NCBI RefSeq assembly: GCF_001426085.1
Contig: NZ_LMRR01000012.1
Span: 189,318-253,317, forward strand
Source of the DNA: Rhodococcus sp. Leaf278
Lineage (GTDB): Bacteria; Actinomycetota; Actinomycetes; Mycobacteriales; Mycobacteriaceae
Length of the DNA stretch: 64,000 nt
Direction: 5' to 3'
Numbering within the stretch: the stretch's first letter is position 1; each line of letters opens with the position of its first letter. Under the pieces are notes generated by a model. The model saw only the letters and a list, made by a program, of their open reading frames with translations. It did no database searches and was not told where the DNA came from. The translations under genes were made by a program, and so were the position numbers. Below are positions 1 to 10,962 of the stretch, piece by piece.

Positions 1-1
1 A

Positions 2-1795
2 GAACTCGACGTCGACACTGTATTCGGCATTCCCGGCGGCGCGGTTCTTCCCGTCTACGACCCGCTCTTCGACTCCGTCAAGGTGCGCCACGTGCTGGTG
101 CGTCACGAACAGGGCGCGGGCCACGCGGCAACCGGCTACGCCCAGGCGACCGGCAGGGTCGGGGTCTGCATGGCCACGTCCGGCCCGGGTGCGACCAACC
201 TCGTCACCCCGCTCGCCGATGCCCAGATGGACTCGGTGCCCATCGTCGCGATCACCGGTCAGGTCGCGCGCAGTCTCATCGGCACGGACGGTTTCCAGGA
301 AGCCGACATCTCGGGTATCACGATGCCCATCACCAAGCACAACTTCCTGATCACCGACGGCGCGGACATTCCGCGCATCATGGCCGAGGCGTTCTACATC
401 GCTGCCTCCGGCCGACCCGGTGCAGTGCTCGTCGACATCCCGAAGGACGTGCTGCAGGCGCAGACCACGTTCTCGTGGCCACCGGAGATGCGTCTGCCCG
501 GGTACCGCCCGGTCACCAAGCCGCACGGCAAGCAGGTTCGAGAAGCCGCTCGCTACATTGCCGACGCCAAGCAGCCGGTGCTGTACGTCGGCGGCGGCGT
601 CATCAAGGCCAACGCTTCGGCGGAACTCCTCGAGCTCGCCGAACTGACCGGTATTCCGGTTGTCACCACACTGATGGCGCGCGGGGCCTTCCCCGATACC
701 CACCAGCTCAACTTGGGTATGCCGGGCATGCACGGCACCGTGGCCGCGGTGGCCGCACTGCAGCGCAGCGATCTGCTCATCACGCTCGGGGCCCGGTTCG
801 ACGACCGTGTCACCGGTCAGCTCTCGTCCTTCGCGCCGGACGCCAAGGTCATCCACGCCGACATCGACCCGGCCGAGATCGGCAAGAACCGGTACGCGGA
901 CGTGCCGATCGTGGGCGACTGCGGCGAGGTCATCACCGAGCTGATCGAGGCTTTGCGGGCCGATCGCGCGACCGGAACGACGCTCGATCTCGAACAGTGG
1001 TGGGTCTACCTCGACGGCATCCGCAAGACGTACCCGTTGAGCTACGACCGTCCGTCCGACGGTTCCATGTCTCCCGAGTTCGTCATCTCCTCGGTCGGCA
1101 AGTTCGCCGGTCCCGACGCGATCTACTGCGCCGGAGTCGGTCAGCACCAGATGTGGGCTGCCCAGTTCATCAACTACGAGAAGCCGCGTACGTGGCTCAA
1201 CTCGGGTGGCCTCGGCACGATGGGGTACGCGGTTCCCGCCGCCATGGGTGCCAAGATGGGCCTGCCCGACGCCGAGGTGTGGGCCATCGACGGTGACGGT
1301 TGCTTCCAGATGACCAACCAGGAGCTTGCAACCTGCGCGGTGGAGGGCATCCCGATCAAGGTCGCGCTCATCAACAACGGCAACCTCGGCATGGTCCGGC
1401 AGTGGCAGACCCTGTTCTACGAGGAGCGCTACTCCAACACCAACCTCGGCACACACGGTGCCGTCCGTATCCCCGATTTCGTCAAGCTCGCCGAGGCACT
1501 GGGTTGCGTCGGTTTGCGGTGCGAGCGGGAAGAGGACGTCGACGCCGTGATCGCCCAGGCCCGCGCGATCAAGGATCGTCCGGTCGTCATCGACTTCATC
1601 GTCGGTGCCGATGCCCAGGTGTGGCCGATGGTGGCTGCTGGAACAGGCAACGACGAGATCATGGCCGCCCGCGGAATTCGTCCGTTGTTCGACGAGGACG
1701 AGACCGTGGGCAGTGAGCCCGGAATCGACGACGCCATGGAACGCGAGCAGGCGCCCCACCCGATGAACAACGACGTGAAAGGCACCGACCTGTGA
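2..1795 (+). CDS. ilvB: Acetolactate synthase large subunit, 5'-truncated by the window
   Basis: Catalytic subunit of acetohydroxyacid synthase. It condenses pyruvate with pyruvate or 2-oxobutyrate in the first common step of valine, leucine and isoleucine synthesis. The open frame enters from the left edge at base 2, and the residues before the first internal GTG at 83 already match the family ([13 protein letters not shown]), so the true start lies outside. The ThDP glutamate ([11 protein letters not shown]) and the ThDP/Mg motif (DGDG at 1289-1300, followed by INNGNLGM) are intact. The three-domain ThDP enzyme fold runs to the expected C terminus. The last codons overlap the ilvN start (GTGA), so the two subunits are translationally coupled. 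Any leader or attenuator upstream is outside the window. Confidence 0.97.
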   Translation, partial: ELDVDTVFGIPGGAVLPVYDPLFDSVKVRHVLVRHEQGAGHAATGYAQATGRVGVCMATSGPGATNLVTPLADAQMDSVPIVAITGQVARSLIGTDGFQEADISGITMPITKHNFLITDGADIPRIMAEAFYIAASGRPGAVLVDIPKDVLQAQTTFSWPPEMRLPGYRPVTKPHGKQVREAARYIADAKQPVLYVGGGVIKANASAELLELAELTGIPVVTTLMARGAFPDTHQLNLGMPGMHGTVAAVAALQRSDLLITLGARFDDRVTGQLSSFAPDAKVIHADIDPAEIGKNRYADVPIVGDCGEVITELIEALRADRATGTTLDLEQWWVYLDGIRKTYPLSYDRPSDGSMSPEFVISSVGKFAGPDAIYCAGVGQHQMWAAQFINYEKPRTWLNSGGLGTMGYAVPAAMGAKMGLPDAEVWAIDGDGCFQMTNQELATCAVEGIPIKVALINNGNLGMVRQWQTLFYEERYSNTNLGTHGAVRIPDFVKLAEALGCVGLRCEREEDVDAVIAQARAIKDRPVVIDFIVGADAQVWPMVAAGTGNDEIMAARGIRPLFDEDETVGSEPGIDDAMEREQAPHPMNNDVKGTDL

Positions 1796-2295
1796 GCACG
1801 AGCCATACCCTCAGCGTTCTCGTCGAGGACAAGCCAGGTGTGCTGGCCCGCGTCGCTGCACTGTTCTCGCGTCGCGGCTTCAACATCTCCTCGCTCGCCG
1901 TCGGCGGAACCGAGATTCCCGATATCTCACGCATGACCATCGTCGTGACCGTCGACGAATTCCCGCTCGAGCAGGTGACCAAGCAGCTCAACAAGCTCAT
2001 CAACGTCATCAAGATCGTCGAGCAGGACGACGATTCCTCGGTGGCACGTGAGTTGGTGCTGATCAAGGTCCGAGCCGACGCCAGCGTCCGCAGCGAGGTC
2101 ATCGAAACGGTGAACCTGTTCCGCGCCAAGGTGATCGATGTGTCGCCCGAGGCGGTCACGGTCGAAGCGACGGGCACCCGCTCGAAGCTCGATGCATTGT
2201 TGAAGATGTTGGATCCCTATGGAATTCGAGAAATAGTTCAGTCGGGAGTCGTTGCCGTCGGACGTGGACCGAAATCGATCACTGCGTCGCGGTAG
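1792..2295 (+). CDS. ilvN: Acetolactate synthase small (regulatory) subunit
   Basis: Regulatory subunit that stimulates IlvB and confers valine feedback inhibition. It has 167 residues, the normal actinobacterial length. An N-terminal ACT domain (about 4-80; [20 protein letters not shown]) is followed by the C-terminal ALS_ss domain (about 85-160; LIKVRAD). The GTG start at 1792 overlaps the ilvB stop by four bases, and no other start fits the ACT domain. ilvC follows after 49 bases, giving the usual ilvB-ilvN-ilvC operon. Confidence 0.97.
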   Translation: MSTSHTLSVLVEDKPGVLARVAALFSRRGFNISSLAVGGTEIPDISRMTIVVTVDEFPLEQVTKQLNKLINVIKIVEQDDDSSVARELVLIKVRADASVRSEVIETVNLFRAKVIDVSPEAVTVEATGTRSKLDALLKMLDPYGIREIVQSGVVAVGRGPKSITASR

Positions 2296-2338
2296 CGGCC
2301 CAGTGACGAACACGCGTAAAACCCAAGAGGAAAGGTAA

Positions 2339-3358
<1,020 letters not shown>

Positions 3359-3391
3359 TTCTCGTCGAATCGCGTTCGTACGCATACTGAT

Positions 3392-3428
3392 CGAAGGGCA
3401 CCGCTACTCCAGGTGGCGGTGCCCTTCG
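3392..3428 (+). terminator. Intrinsic terminator of the ilvBNC operon
   Basis: A perfect 13-bp stem (CGAAGGGCACCGC at 3392-3404, its complement at 3416-3428) with an 11-base loop, 34 bases after the ilvC stop. There is no long T run, which is common for actinobacterial terminators. Confidence 0.8.
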
Positions 3429-3472
3429 GTGCGTGCTCGACGGTGGCGTCGCAGGCCGACGTCGCCGGCCAC

Positions 3473-3478
3473 TAAACT
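3473..3478 (+). promoter_or_regulatory. Candidate -10 element of serA
   Basis: TAAACT fits the TANNNT -10 consensus and lies between the ilvBNC terminator and serA, which would give a leader of about 60 bases. No clear -35 is visible at the right spacing, so this is a weak call. Confidence 0.3.
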
Positions 3479-3545
3479 GTTTCTGCTGCACCAGCTCCGA
3501 ATTTTTACCGTCAACAGTCTCGAACCGACTTAGGGAGTTCTTCAC

Positions 3546-5141
3546 GTGAGCCAGCCAGGCCGTCCTGTCGTTCTGATCGCCGACAAACTTGCGCAGTCCA
3601 CCGTCGAGGCACTGGGTGACGGCGTCGAGGTCCGTTGGGTCGACGGCCCGGATCGTCCCGCACTGCTCGCTGCGGTTCCGGAGGCCGACGCGATCCTCGT
3701 GCGCTCCGCGACCACGGTCGACGCCGAGGTGCTCGCTGCCGGGACCAACCTCAAGATCGTCGCTCGCGCCGGCGTCGGCCTGGACAACGTCGACGTACCC
3801 GCAGCCACCGAGCGCGGCGTCCTCGTCGTCAACGCACCGACCTCCAACATCCACACCGCTGCCGAGCATGCAGTCACGTTGCTCCTGTCTGCCGCGCGCC
3901 AGATTCCCGCTGCCGACGCCACCCTGCGTCAGCACGAGTGGAAGCGCAGCAAGTTCAACGGTGTCGAGATCTTCGGCAAGACCGTCGGTGTCGTGGGCCT
4001 GGGCCGCATCGGTCAGCTGTTCGCGCAGCGTCTCGCCGCATTCGAAACGCACATCATCGCCTACGACCCCTACGTGTCCGCGGCCCGCGCGGCTCAGCTC
4101 GGTATCGAACTGGTGAGCTTGGACGAACTGCTCGAGCGCGCAGACATGTTCTCGGTTCACCTGCCGAAGACGCCCGAGACCAAGGGCATCATCGGCAAGG
4201 AAGCCCTCGCCAAGACCAAGCCGGGTGTCATCGTCGTCAACGCCGCTCGCGGTGGTCTGGTGGACGAGCAGGCGCTGGCCGACGCCATCACCAGCGGGCA
4301 CGTCTTCGCCGCCGGCATCGACGTCTACGCCTCCGAGCCGTGCACCGACAGCCCGTTGTTCGAGCTTCCTCAGGTCGTCGTCACTCCGCACCTCGGCGCG
4401 TCGACCACCGAGGCCCAGGACCGGGCGGGCACCGATGTGGCCAAGTCCGTGTTGCTCGCTCTCGCCGGTGAATTCGTGCCCGACGCGGTCAACGTCAAGG
4501 GTGGAGCCGTCGGCGAAGAGGTTTCGCCGTGGCTCGAGATCGTGCGCAAGCAGGGCGTCCTGCTGGGTGCGCTGTCCGCCGAGCTTCCCACGTCGCTCTC
4601 GGTCGATGTACGCGGTGAGCTCGCCGCCGAGGACGTCGAGATCCTGAAGCTGTCTGCGTTGCGTGGCCTGTTCTCCGCCGTCATCGAGGACTCGGTCACG
4701 TTCGTCAACGCGCCCTCGCTCGCCGAGGAGCGCGGCGTCACCGCCGAGGTCACCACGGCGTCCGAAAGTGAGAACCACCGCAGCGTCGTCGACGTTCGGG
4801 CCGTGTACGGCGACGGCTCGGTACTCAATGTTGCGGGCACGCTCACCGGAACCAAGCAGGTCGAGAAGATCGTCAACATCAACGGTCGCAACTTCGATCT
4901 CCGCGCCGAGGGCAAGAACCTCATCGTCAACTACGCAGATCAGCCCGGCAGTCTCGGCCGGATCGGAACGCTGCTCGGCGATGCCGGGATCGACATTCAG
5001 GCCGCTGCACTCAGCCAGGACTCCGAGGGTGACGGCGCAACGATTCTGTTGCGCGTCGACAAGGACGTTCCGACCGAGCTCAGTGCGAGCATCGCGACCG
5101 CGGTGGGTGCGTCCACCATCGAGCTGGTCGACCTGTCCTGA
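3546..5141 (+). CDS. serA: D-3-phosphoglycerate dehydrogenase, long (type I) form
   Basis: Oxidises 3-phosphoglycerate to 3-phosphohydroxypyruvate with NAD+, the committed step of serine synthesis. At 531 residues it is the long form known from mycobacteria: a split substrate domain, an NAD-binding Rossmann domain (GLGRIGQ near residue 155, then [10 protein letters not shown]), an intervening ASB domain (about 320-450) and a C-terminal ACT domain (about 455-531; [20 protein letters not shown]) that binds serine for feedback control. The GTG start at 3546 follows a GGGAG-like site. It lies downstream of the ilvC terminator, so it is probably a separate transcript, with leuB 49 bases further on. 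Confidence 0.97.
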   Translation: MSQPGRPVVLIADKLAQSTVEALGDGVEVRWVDGPDRPALLAAVPEADAILVRSATTVDAEVLAAGTNLKIVARAGVGLDNVDVPAATERGVLVVNAPTSNIHTAAEHAVTLLLSAARQIPAADATLRQHEWKRSKFNGVEIFGKTVGVVGLGRIGQLFAQRLAAFETHIIAYDPYVSAARAAQLGIELVSLDELLERADMFSVHLPKTPETKGIIGKEALAKTKPGVIVVNAARGGLVDEQALADAITSGHVFAAGIDVYASEPCTDSPLFELPQVVVTPHLGASTTEAQDRAGTDVAKSVLLALAGEFVPDAVNVKGGAVGEEVSPWLEIVRKQGVLLGALSAELPTSLSVDVRGELAAEDVEILKLSALRGLFSAVIEDSVTFVNAPSLAEERGVTAEVTTASESENHRSVVDVRAVYGDGSVLNVAGTLTGTKQVEKIVNINGRNFDLRAEGKNLIVNYADQPGSLGRIGTLLGDAGIDIQAAALSQDSEGDGATILLRVDKDVPTELSASIATAVGASTIELVDLS

Positions 5142-5190
5142 TCGCTCTCAGTCGATCGGACACAAATCGAACGAACACACGAGGAGTGAG

Positions 5191-6201
5191 ATGAAGCTGG
5201 CCGTCATCGCCGGGGACGGAATCGGACCCGAGGTCGTCACCGAGGCGCTTGCGGTGCTCGACGTGGTCGCGCCCGGTACCGAGAAGACCGAGTACGACCT
5301 CGGTGCGCGTCGCTACAACGCCACCGGCGAGCTGCTGCCGGACTCGGTGTTGGCGGAACTGCGTGAGCACGACGCAATCTTGCTGGGAGCCATCGGTGAT
5401 CCGTCGGTACCCAGCGGTGTGCTCGAACGCGGACTGTTGCTGCGCGCTCGGTTCGCGCTCGATCACCACATCAATCTGCGTCCGGCCAAGCTGTATCCCG
5501 GAGTTGTCGGTCCTCTGGCCGGCGACAAGGAGATCGATGTCGTCGTCGTGCGCGAGGGCACCGAGGGTCCGTACACCGGAAACGGTGGTGCGCTGCGAGT
5601 CGGTACACCGCACGAGGTCGCTACCGAGGTCAGCGTCAACACTCGCTACGGCGTGGAGCGGGTGGTGCGCAACGGTTTCGAGCGAGCACTCGCTCGGAAG
5701 AAGCATCTGACGCTGCTGCACAAGACCAATGTGCTGACCTTCGCAGGCAGCCTGTGGGCTCGCACCGTCGAGGAGGTCGCCTCGGAGTTCCCGGACGTCG
5801 AGGTCGCGTATCAGCACATCGACGCCGCGATGATCCACCTCGTCACCGATCCCGGTCGGTTCGATGTCATCGTCACCGACAACCTGTTCGGTGACATCGT
5901 GACCGACCTCTCGGCCGCAGTGACCGGCGGAATCGGTTTGGCCGCAAGCGGAAACATCGATGCGACCGGCACCAACCCGAGCATGTTCGAGCCGGTGCAC
6001 GGCAGTGCGCCCGACATCGCGGGACAGCAGAAGGCCGATCCGACCGCTGCCATCCTGTCGGTGTCACTGCTACTCGATCATCTCGGCGATGCGGCGGGAG
6101 CCGCGCGAGTGGAAGCCGCTGTCGCAGCAGATCTCGCGCAGCGGGGAACCGCCGCGGCGTCGACGAAAGAAATCGGCGCACGAATCGCCGCTCGCCTGTA
6201 G
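5191..6201 (+). CDS. leuB: 3-isopropylmalate dehydrogenase
   Basis: NAD-dependent oxidative decarboxylation of 3-isopropylmalate, the third step of leucine synthesis. It has 336 residues. The reading frame is open far upstream inside serA, but the family N terminus ([15 protein letters not shown]) begins at ATG 5191, behind GAGGAG at 5181-5186, and that fixes the start. It shows the short actinobacterial LeuB pattern: substrate arginines in the [14 protein letters not shown] segment, the conserved [12 protein letters not shown] segment, the metal-binding aspartates ([13 protein letters not shown]) and the NAD loop ([12 protein letters not shown]). It is separated from leuCD by about 8 kb but clustered with ilvBNC and serA. 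Confidence 0.96.
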   Translation: MKLAVIAGDGIGPEVVTEALAVLDVVAPGTEKTEYDLGARRYNATGELLPDSVLAELREHDAILLGAIGDPSVPSGVLERGLLLRARFALDHHINLRPAKLYPGVVGPLAGDKEIDVVVVREGTEGPYTGNGGALRVGTPHEVATEVSVNTRYGVERVVRNGFERALARKKHLTLLHKTNVLTFAGSLWARTVEEVASEFPDVEVAYQHIDAAMIHLVTDPGRFDVIVTDNLFGDIVTDLSAAVTGGIGLAASGNIDATGTNPSMFEPVHGSAPDIAGQQKADPTAAILSVSLLLDHLGDAAGAARVEAAVAADLAQRGTAAASTKEIGARIAARL

Positions 6202-6214
6202 CCAGACCACGACG

Positions 6215-6251
6215 AAATGCCACGGTAGGCCGACTGCCCACCGTGGCATTT
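6215..6251. terminator. Bidirectional terminator between leuB and the MFS gene
   Basis: A perfect 12-bp stem (AAATGCCACGGT at 6215-6226, complement at 6240-6251) with a 13-base loop. The stem ends in A and T runs, so either strand gives a short U tract. It sits 13 bases after leuB and 29 bases beyond the convergent MFS gene. Confidence 0.82.
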
Positions 6252-6280
6252 CTGTTTCTCGGATATCCCGCCGGGCTGAA

Positions 6281-7504
6281 TCAGCTTGTGCTGTCGGCTT
6301 TCTCGTCGGTGATGTCGCGACGTGGATCGTCGGGGACGATCGGCACGGAGAGCGCCGGGAAAATTGCCGACACCAGGAATGCGACGGGAAAGCTGATCGC
6401 GGCAAGTGCCCCGAACACCGGCGGCACGGCCGACGCGAACACGTACTGGCTCGTGTTCTGCACGCCGAGGGCGCGTCCGCTCCAATACGGTCCTGATATC
6501 TCTGCGACCGCGGTGAAGGCAAGACCGTTCGGGGCAACGGTGGCGACGGACGCGACCACCAGGAGGACGATCGCGGCAGGGGAGTCGAACCAGTCGGCGA
6601 TGCCCAGACCCAGCATGCTGACGGCGGCAGTCACCGCGACCCACCGTAGGGGCCGCATGCGGCTACCGACCCGATCGGAGAGCGCGCCGACGCTCATCCG
6701 GCCCAGTGCGCCGAGAATCTGCGTCACCGTGACGAGGACGCCTGCCGCTGCTGCCGTCCATCCTCGGTCGGTCATCAGCCAGACGAGCGCGTACGTCCAG
6801 ACCACGTACTGCGGGACCACCAGCAGTATCGACGTAGCGTGAATGCGCCACAGTTGCCTGCTGCCGCGGTACGGATTGTCGAGCAAACCCTGTTCCGCCG
6901 CATCGATGCGGTTCGGTCGCGGGGGGTCGACCACGGCAAGACACAGCAGAGCGGCTGCTGCGCACACGGCAGCAGGTACGAGCAGTGCCGCTCCGACGCC
7001 GTGGTCTCTGGCTATGGGTGGGATGGTCAATGCCGCAACGGCCACGCCCAGTGGCACCGACATCTGCCGGATACCCATCGCCAATCCTCGGCGATGCGGC
7101 GGAAACCATCCGACCACAACTCGTCCGCTCGCGCTGTTCGCACTGGCGGCTGCCATGCCGCCGATCAGCAGAAGAACGGCCAGCACGGGAATAGAGGTGC
7201 TGATCACTGCAGCGAGACTCGCGGCGGCCGTGAGGCCGAGCCCGATCACCAGGACGAGACGTTCGCCGATCCGGTCGACGAGGACGCCCCATGCGATGAG
7301 GGTCAACATGATGCCGACGGTAGGCATCGCAACGACGAATCCTGCCGTGGCCAGGCCGAGTCCTCGGTCGTCGTGCAGCGACGGTATGAGAAATGCAGCG
7401 CCGTTGATGAAGACGGCACCTGCAGTCTGCGCGAGCATTCCGAGTACGAGCATGAACCAGCGCCGTGTTTCGCCGATGCCGGCCAGTTGCTCGGTGGTGT
7501 TCAT
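6281..7504 (-). CDS. MFS transporter
   Basis: Integral membrane transporter of the major facilitator superfamily, 407 residues, with about 12 hydrophobic helices and a central hydrophilic loop near residue 190-215 (VDPPRPNRIDAAEQG). The A-motif-like loop between helices 2 and 3 is visible (GVLVDRIGERLVL), and a second copy follows in the C-half (GALSDRVGSRMRPL). The start is ATG 7504 (MNTTEQLAG) behind GGAAAGGA; the frame extends ten codons upstream without a better site. The substrate cannot be read from sequence. It occupies the same place as the mycobacterial MFS gene next to leuB. Its promoter must lie in the 144-base region shared with the divergent FAH gene. Confidence 0.88.
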   Translation of the reverse strand: MNTTEQLAGIGETRRWFMLVLGMLAQTAGAVFINGAAFLIPSLHDDRGLGLATAGFVVAMPTVGIMLTLIAWGVLVDRIGERLVLVIGLGLTAAASLAAVISTSIPVLAVLLLIGGMAAASANSASGRVVVGWFPPHRRGLAMGIRQMSVPLGVAVAALTIPPIARDHGVGAALLVPAAVCAAAALLCLAVVDPPRPNRIDAAEQGLLDNPYRGSRQLWRIHATSILLVVPQYVVWTYALVWLMTDRGWTAAAAGVLVTVTQILGALGRMSVGALSDRVGSRMRPLRWVAVTAAVSMLGLGIADWFDSPAAIVLLVVASVATVAPNGLAFTAVAEISGPYWSGRALGVQNTSQYVFASAVPPVFGALAAISFPVAFLVSAIFPALSVPIVPDDPRRDITDEKADSTS

Positions 7505-7636
7505 TCGGTCCTTTCCGCTTACTGCCCGTCTCACGATGTGGACGTTATGTCTTGAGATATGGAACTACTCGAGGACATTACACCGGCGAAAGATCGACGG
7601 ATCGGACGGCGTCGACGTGCGGGGAACGACGGTCGA

Positions 7637-7642
7637 TAGACT
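7637..7642 (+). promoter_or_regulatory. -10 element of a predicted leaderless FAH-gltX transcript
   Basis: TAGACT, then exactly six bases, then the ATG at 7649. There is no purine-rich ribosome binding site. The spacing places the transcription start at or one base before the A of ATG. Confidence 0.6.
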
Positions 7643-7648
7643 TCTGGC

Positions 7649-8422
7649 ATGCGTCTCGGTCGAATTGCAAGTCCTGATGGTGTGGCATTCGTGAGTATCG
7701 AAGGTGAGGGGGATGCCCGGACGGCGAAGGAAATTGCCGAACATCCCTTCGGCACACCGACGTTCACGGGTCGGTCGTGGCCGCTGGCCGATGTACGCCT
7801 GCTCGCGCCGATCCTGGCGAGCAAGGTCATCGCCATCGGCAAGAACTACGCCGCGCACGCGGCCGAGATGGGCGGCGAAGCACCGAAGGATCCCGTCATC
7901 TTCATCAAGCCGAATACGTCCATCGTCGGACCGGGTGCGGCCATCGTGCTGCCACCGTCGTCCGACGAGGTGCACTACGAGGGTGAACTGGCCATCGTGA
8001 TCGGGCGTCCGTGCAAGGACGTTCCCGCGTCGAAGGCGTACGAGGTCGTTCTCGGCTATACCGTCGCCAACGACGTCTCGGCCCGTGACCACCAGAAGAA
8101 CGACGGGCAGTGGACTCGTGCCAAGGGCCACGACACCTTCTGCCCACTGGGGCCGTGGATCGAGACCTCGCTCGATCCCTCCGATCTGGAGATCAAGACC
8201 GAGGTGGACGGCGTTGTGAAACAACAGAGCCGTACTTCGCTTCTGCTGCATGATATTCCGAAGATCATCGAGTGGGTATCCGCAGTCATGACGCTGCTCC
8301 CCGGCGACGTCATCCTCACCGGAACCCCCGAAGGTGTCGGACCCATCGTCGATGGTGACAGCGTATCGATCACCGTCGAGGGAATCGGTACTTTGACCAA
8401 CCCCGTCGCAGCGAAGAAGTAG
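7649..8422 (+). CDS. Fumarylacetoacetate hydrolase (FAH) family protein
   Basis: A 257-residue metal-dependent hydrolase or decarboxylase of the FAH fold. An N-terminal small domain is followed by the catalytic FAH domain (about 60-257). The signatures [25 protein letters not shown] and the metal-site segment [13 protein letters not shown] (two acidic ligands) are present, with the third ligand expected in [11 protein letters not shown]. Members act as fumarylpyruvate, acylpyruvate or homoprotocatechuate-pathway hydrolases, or as oxaloacetate decarboxylases; no aromatic-degradation genes lie nearby, so the substrate is open. The stop is seven bases from the gltX start, so the two are co-transcribed, as in mycobacteria. 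Confidence 0.88.
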   Translation: MRLGRIASPDGVAFVSIEGEGDARTAKEIAEHPFGTPTFTGRSWPLADVRLLAPILASKVIAIGKNYAAHAAEMGGEAPKDPVIFIKPNTSIVGPGAAIVLPPSSDEVHYEGELAIVIGRPCKDVPASKAYEVVLGYTVANDVSARDHQKNDGQWTRAKGHDTFCPLGPWIETSLDPSDLEIKTEVDGVVKQQSRTSLLLHDIPKIIEWVSAVMTLLPGDVILTGTPEGVGPIVDGDSVSITVEGIGTLTNPVAAKK

Positions 8423-8429
8423 GGCACCG

Positions 8430-9905
8430 ATGACCACTCCAGCAGACGTCCGCGTTCGGTTCTGCCCGTCTCCCACCGGTACCCCGCACGTCGGACTGAT
8501 CCGAACAGCACTGTTCAACTGGGCGTTCGCCAGGCATCACGGTGGAGCCTTCGTCTTTCGCATCGAGGACACCGATGCTGCACGCGACTCCGAGGAGTCC
8601 TACGCCGCCCTGCTCGACGCGTTGCGCTGGCTCGGCCTCGACTGGGACGAGGGCCCCGAGGTGGGCGGCCCGTACGAGCCCTACCGTCAATCCCTGCGCC
8701 GAGAGCAGCACACGGCCGTCGTTCGGCAGCTGCTCGACGCCGGGGAAGCCTACGAATCGTTCTCCACGCCCGAGGAAGTCGAAGCTCGTCACAAGGCCGC
8801 CGGGCGCGACCCCAAACTCGGTTACGACAACTTCGACCGCGATCTGACTCCGGAGCAGCGCCAGGGCTTCCTGGACGAGGGCCGTGGAGCCGTCGTACGG
8901 CTGCGTATGCCCGACCACGATCTGACCTGGAACGACCTCGTACGCGGGGAGACCACGTTCAAGGCCGGGACGGTGCCGGACTTCGCGTTGACCCGAGGCA
9001 ACGGAGTTCCGCTGTACACGTTGGTCAATCCCGTCGACGACGCCCTGATGAAGATCACCCACGTGCTGCGCGGCGAGGATCTGCTGTCGTCGACCCCTCG
9101 TCAGCTCGCCCTCTACGAGGCGCTGATTCGGATAGGTGTGGCCGATCGGACCCCGGCGTTCGGGCATCTCCCGTTCGTGATGGGCCAAGGCAACAAGAAG
9201 CTCTCCAAGCGTGATCCCGAAGCCGACCTGTTCATCCATCGCGATCGGGGATTCATCCCCGAGGGGTTGCTCAACTACCTTGCTCTTCTCGGGTGGGGCA
9301 TCTCGGACGACCACGATGTCTTCTCGCTCGACGAGATGGTGGCGGCGTTCGAGATTTCCTCGGTCAATTCCAACCCGGCGCGCTTCGATCAGAAGAAGGC
9401 CGACGCGATCAACGCCGAGCACATCCGAATGCTGCCGGCCGACGATTTCGCGGCTCGGTTGCGTCAGTATCTGGTTGCGCGAGGACATCTCGTCGAACCG
9501 ATCGACGAGAAGGTGTTCGCGGTAGCTGCGGACCTCATTCAGACTCGCATCGTCGTGCTGTCGGACGCGTGGGGACTGCTGAAGTTCTTGTTCGTCGACG
9601 AGACGGACTTCGAGATCGATCCCGCTGCTGCGGCCAAGAACCTCGGACCCGATGCTGCACCCGTTCTCGACGCCGCCATCGAGGCGTTGACGGCGTTGGC
9701 GACGTGGACCACGGCCGACGTGGAGGCCACTCTGAAGGAAGCGTTGATCGAGAAGCTCGAACTCAAGCCGCGCAAGGCCTTTGCTCCGGTTCGGGTGGGA
9801 GTGACCGGCTCCCACATCAGCCCACCGCTCTACGAGTCCATGGAACTGCTCGGCCGCGAGAGGACTCTCGCTCGACTGGCTGCTGCACGCGCTCGTATCG
9901 CGTGA
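8430..9905 (+). CDS. gltX: Glutamyl-tRNA synthetase
   Basis: Class I aminoacyl-tRNA synthetase, 491 residues. The HIGH-type motif is in [20 protein letters not shown] (HVGL near residue 20), and the KMSKS loop reads KKLSKRD near residue 255. A C-terminal anticodon-binding helical domain follows. Family knowledge: actinobacteria usually lack glutaminyl-tRNA synthetase, so a non-discriminating GluRS also loads tRNA-Gln with glutamate and GatCAB amidates it. Genes for both tRNAs lie 2.8 kb downstream. The ATG at 8430 is seven bases after the FAH stop. Confidence 0.97.
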   Translation: MTTPADVRVRFCPSPTGTPHVGLIRTALFNWAFARHHGGAFVFRIEDTDAARDSEESYAALLDALRWLGLDWDEGPEVGGPYEPYRQSLRREQHTAVVRQLLDAGEAYESFSTPEEVEARHKAAGRDPKLGYDNFDRDLTPEQRQGFLDEGRGAVVRLRMPDHDLTWNDLVRGETTFKAGTVPDFALTRGNGVPLYTLVNPVDDALMKITHVLRGEDLLSSTPRQLALYEALIRIGVADRTPAFGHLPFVMGQGNKKLSKRDPEADLFIHRDRGFIPEGLLNYLALLGWGISDDHDVFSLDEMVAAFEISSVNSNPARFDQKKADAINAEHIRMLPADDFAARLRQYLVARGHLVEPIDEKVFAVAADLIQTRIVVLSDAWGLLKFLFVDETDFEIDPAAAAKNLGPDAAPVLDAAIEALTALATWTTADVEATLKEALIEKLELKPRKAFAPVRVGVTGSHISPPLYESMELLGRERTLARLAAARARIA

Positions 9906-9951
9906 CGGCAGTTCGTCGGGGGCCGACACGATCGGTCGGAGATCTCCACAC

Positions 9952-10962
9952 ATGAGTGTCGCCGATCGACTGGACCGACTGCAGCGCAGGCGTCCGGCTC
10001 TCGGATATCCCATTGCTGTGGTGTACAAATTCGTCGACGATCAGGGCGGATATCTTGCCGCCCTGATCACCTACTACGCCTTTGTCTCGCTGTTTCCGGC
10101 GCTCCTGTTGTTCTCCACGGTTCTGGGCATCGTGTTGGTCGGTAGCCCGGAACTACAGCAGCAGATCCTCGACTCGGCGCTGGGACAGATTCCGGTGATC
10201 GGTGACGAACTCGGTCAGCCGGATCGAATCAGCGGCGGTGTCGTGGGCTTGGTCGTCGGTGGACTCGGATCCCTCTACGGCGGGCTCGGTGTGTCGGTGG
10301 CACTGCAGAACGCGACCAACACCGCGTGGTCCGTGCCCAAGAACGTGCGCCCCGACCCGATCCGCGCCCGCGTGCGCGGGTTGGGCCTGCTCGGTACTGT
10401 CGGAATCGCGACCCTGACGATCACGGCTGTCAATGTGCTCAGTGCAGCAGGATATTTCGGTCCCGAGGCCGGCCCGATCGTGTTCACCGTGGCCACCCTC
10501 CTGTACGTCGCGGTGTTCGTCGTTGCCTTCCGCTTGGCGACCGCCAGGCCATTGTCGGTCCGAGAAGTCCTGCCGGGTGCCATCGCGGCGGGCATCATCT
10601 GGCAACTGCTGCAGAGCTTCGGCAGCGTCTACGTGAAGTACGTGGTGAGCAATGCGACCGTCACCAACGGTGTGTTCGCCGTGGTACTCGGCCTGCTCGC
10701 CTTTCTGTATGTCACCTCGCTGTCCGTGGTGATGTGCATCGAAATCAACGTCGTTCGCGTCGATCGACTGTTCCCGCGAGCCCTGCTGGCACCCTTCACC
10801 GACGACGTGGAACTGACCGAGGGTGACAAGCTCACCTACACCGGACAGGCAGAAGCGCAGCGCAGCACCGCATTCGAGGAAATCGACGTCACATTCGAGG
10901 ACCCACCGAGTGTTCAGTCGGACTCCGACTCCGACTCCGAATCGGAAGCCGAAACACCGTAG
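9952..10962 (+). CDS. YihY/BrkB-family inner membrane protein with an acidic serine-rich tail
   Basis: A 336-residue membrane protein of the YihY (BrkB) family; its function is unproven despite the old RNase BN and virulence-factor labels. About six transmembrane helices are visible, beginning with the family-typical ITYYAFVSLFPALLLF (about 37-55). A hydrophilic C-terminal tail of about 65 residues ends in an alternating Asp/Ser run (SDSDSDSESEAE). The last 49 bases overlap the 3' end of the convergent polymerase-like gene. The start is ATG 9952 behind GGAG at about 9937. Confidence 0.88.
   Translation: MSVADRLDRLQRRRPALGYPIAVVYKFVDDQGGYLAALITYYAFVSLFPALLLFSTVLGIVLVGSPELQQQILDSALGQIPVIGDELGQPDRISGGVVGLVVGGLGSLYGGLGVSVALQNATNTAWSVPKNVRPDPIRARVRGLGLLGTVGIATLTITAVNVLSAAGYFGPEAGPIVFTVATLLYVAVFVVAFRLATARPLSVREVLPGAIAAGIIWQLLQSFGSVYVKYVVSNATVTNGVFAVVLGLLAFLYVTSLSVVMCIEINVVRVDRLFPRALLAPFTDDVELTEGDKLTYTGQAEAQRSTAFEEIDVTFEDPPSVQSDSDSDSESEAETP

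Noticed and set aside
4663..5190. Upstream extension of the leuB frame inside serA
   Set aside because: The residues before ATG 5191 are a Ser/Arg/Pro-rich shadow of serA; the LeuB N terminus and GAGGAG begin at 5181-5191.
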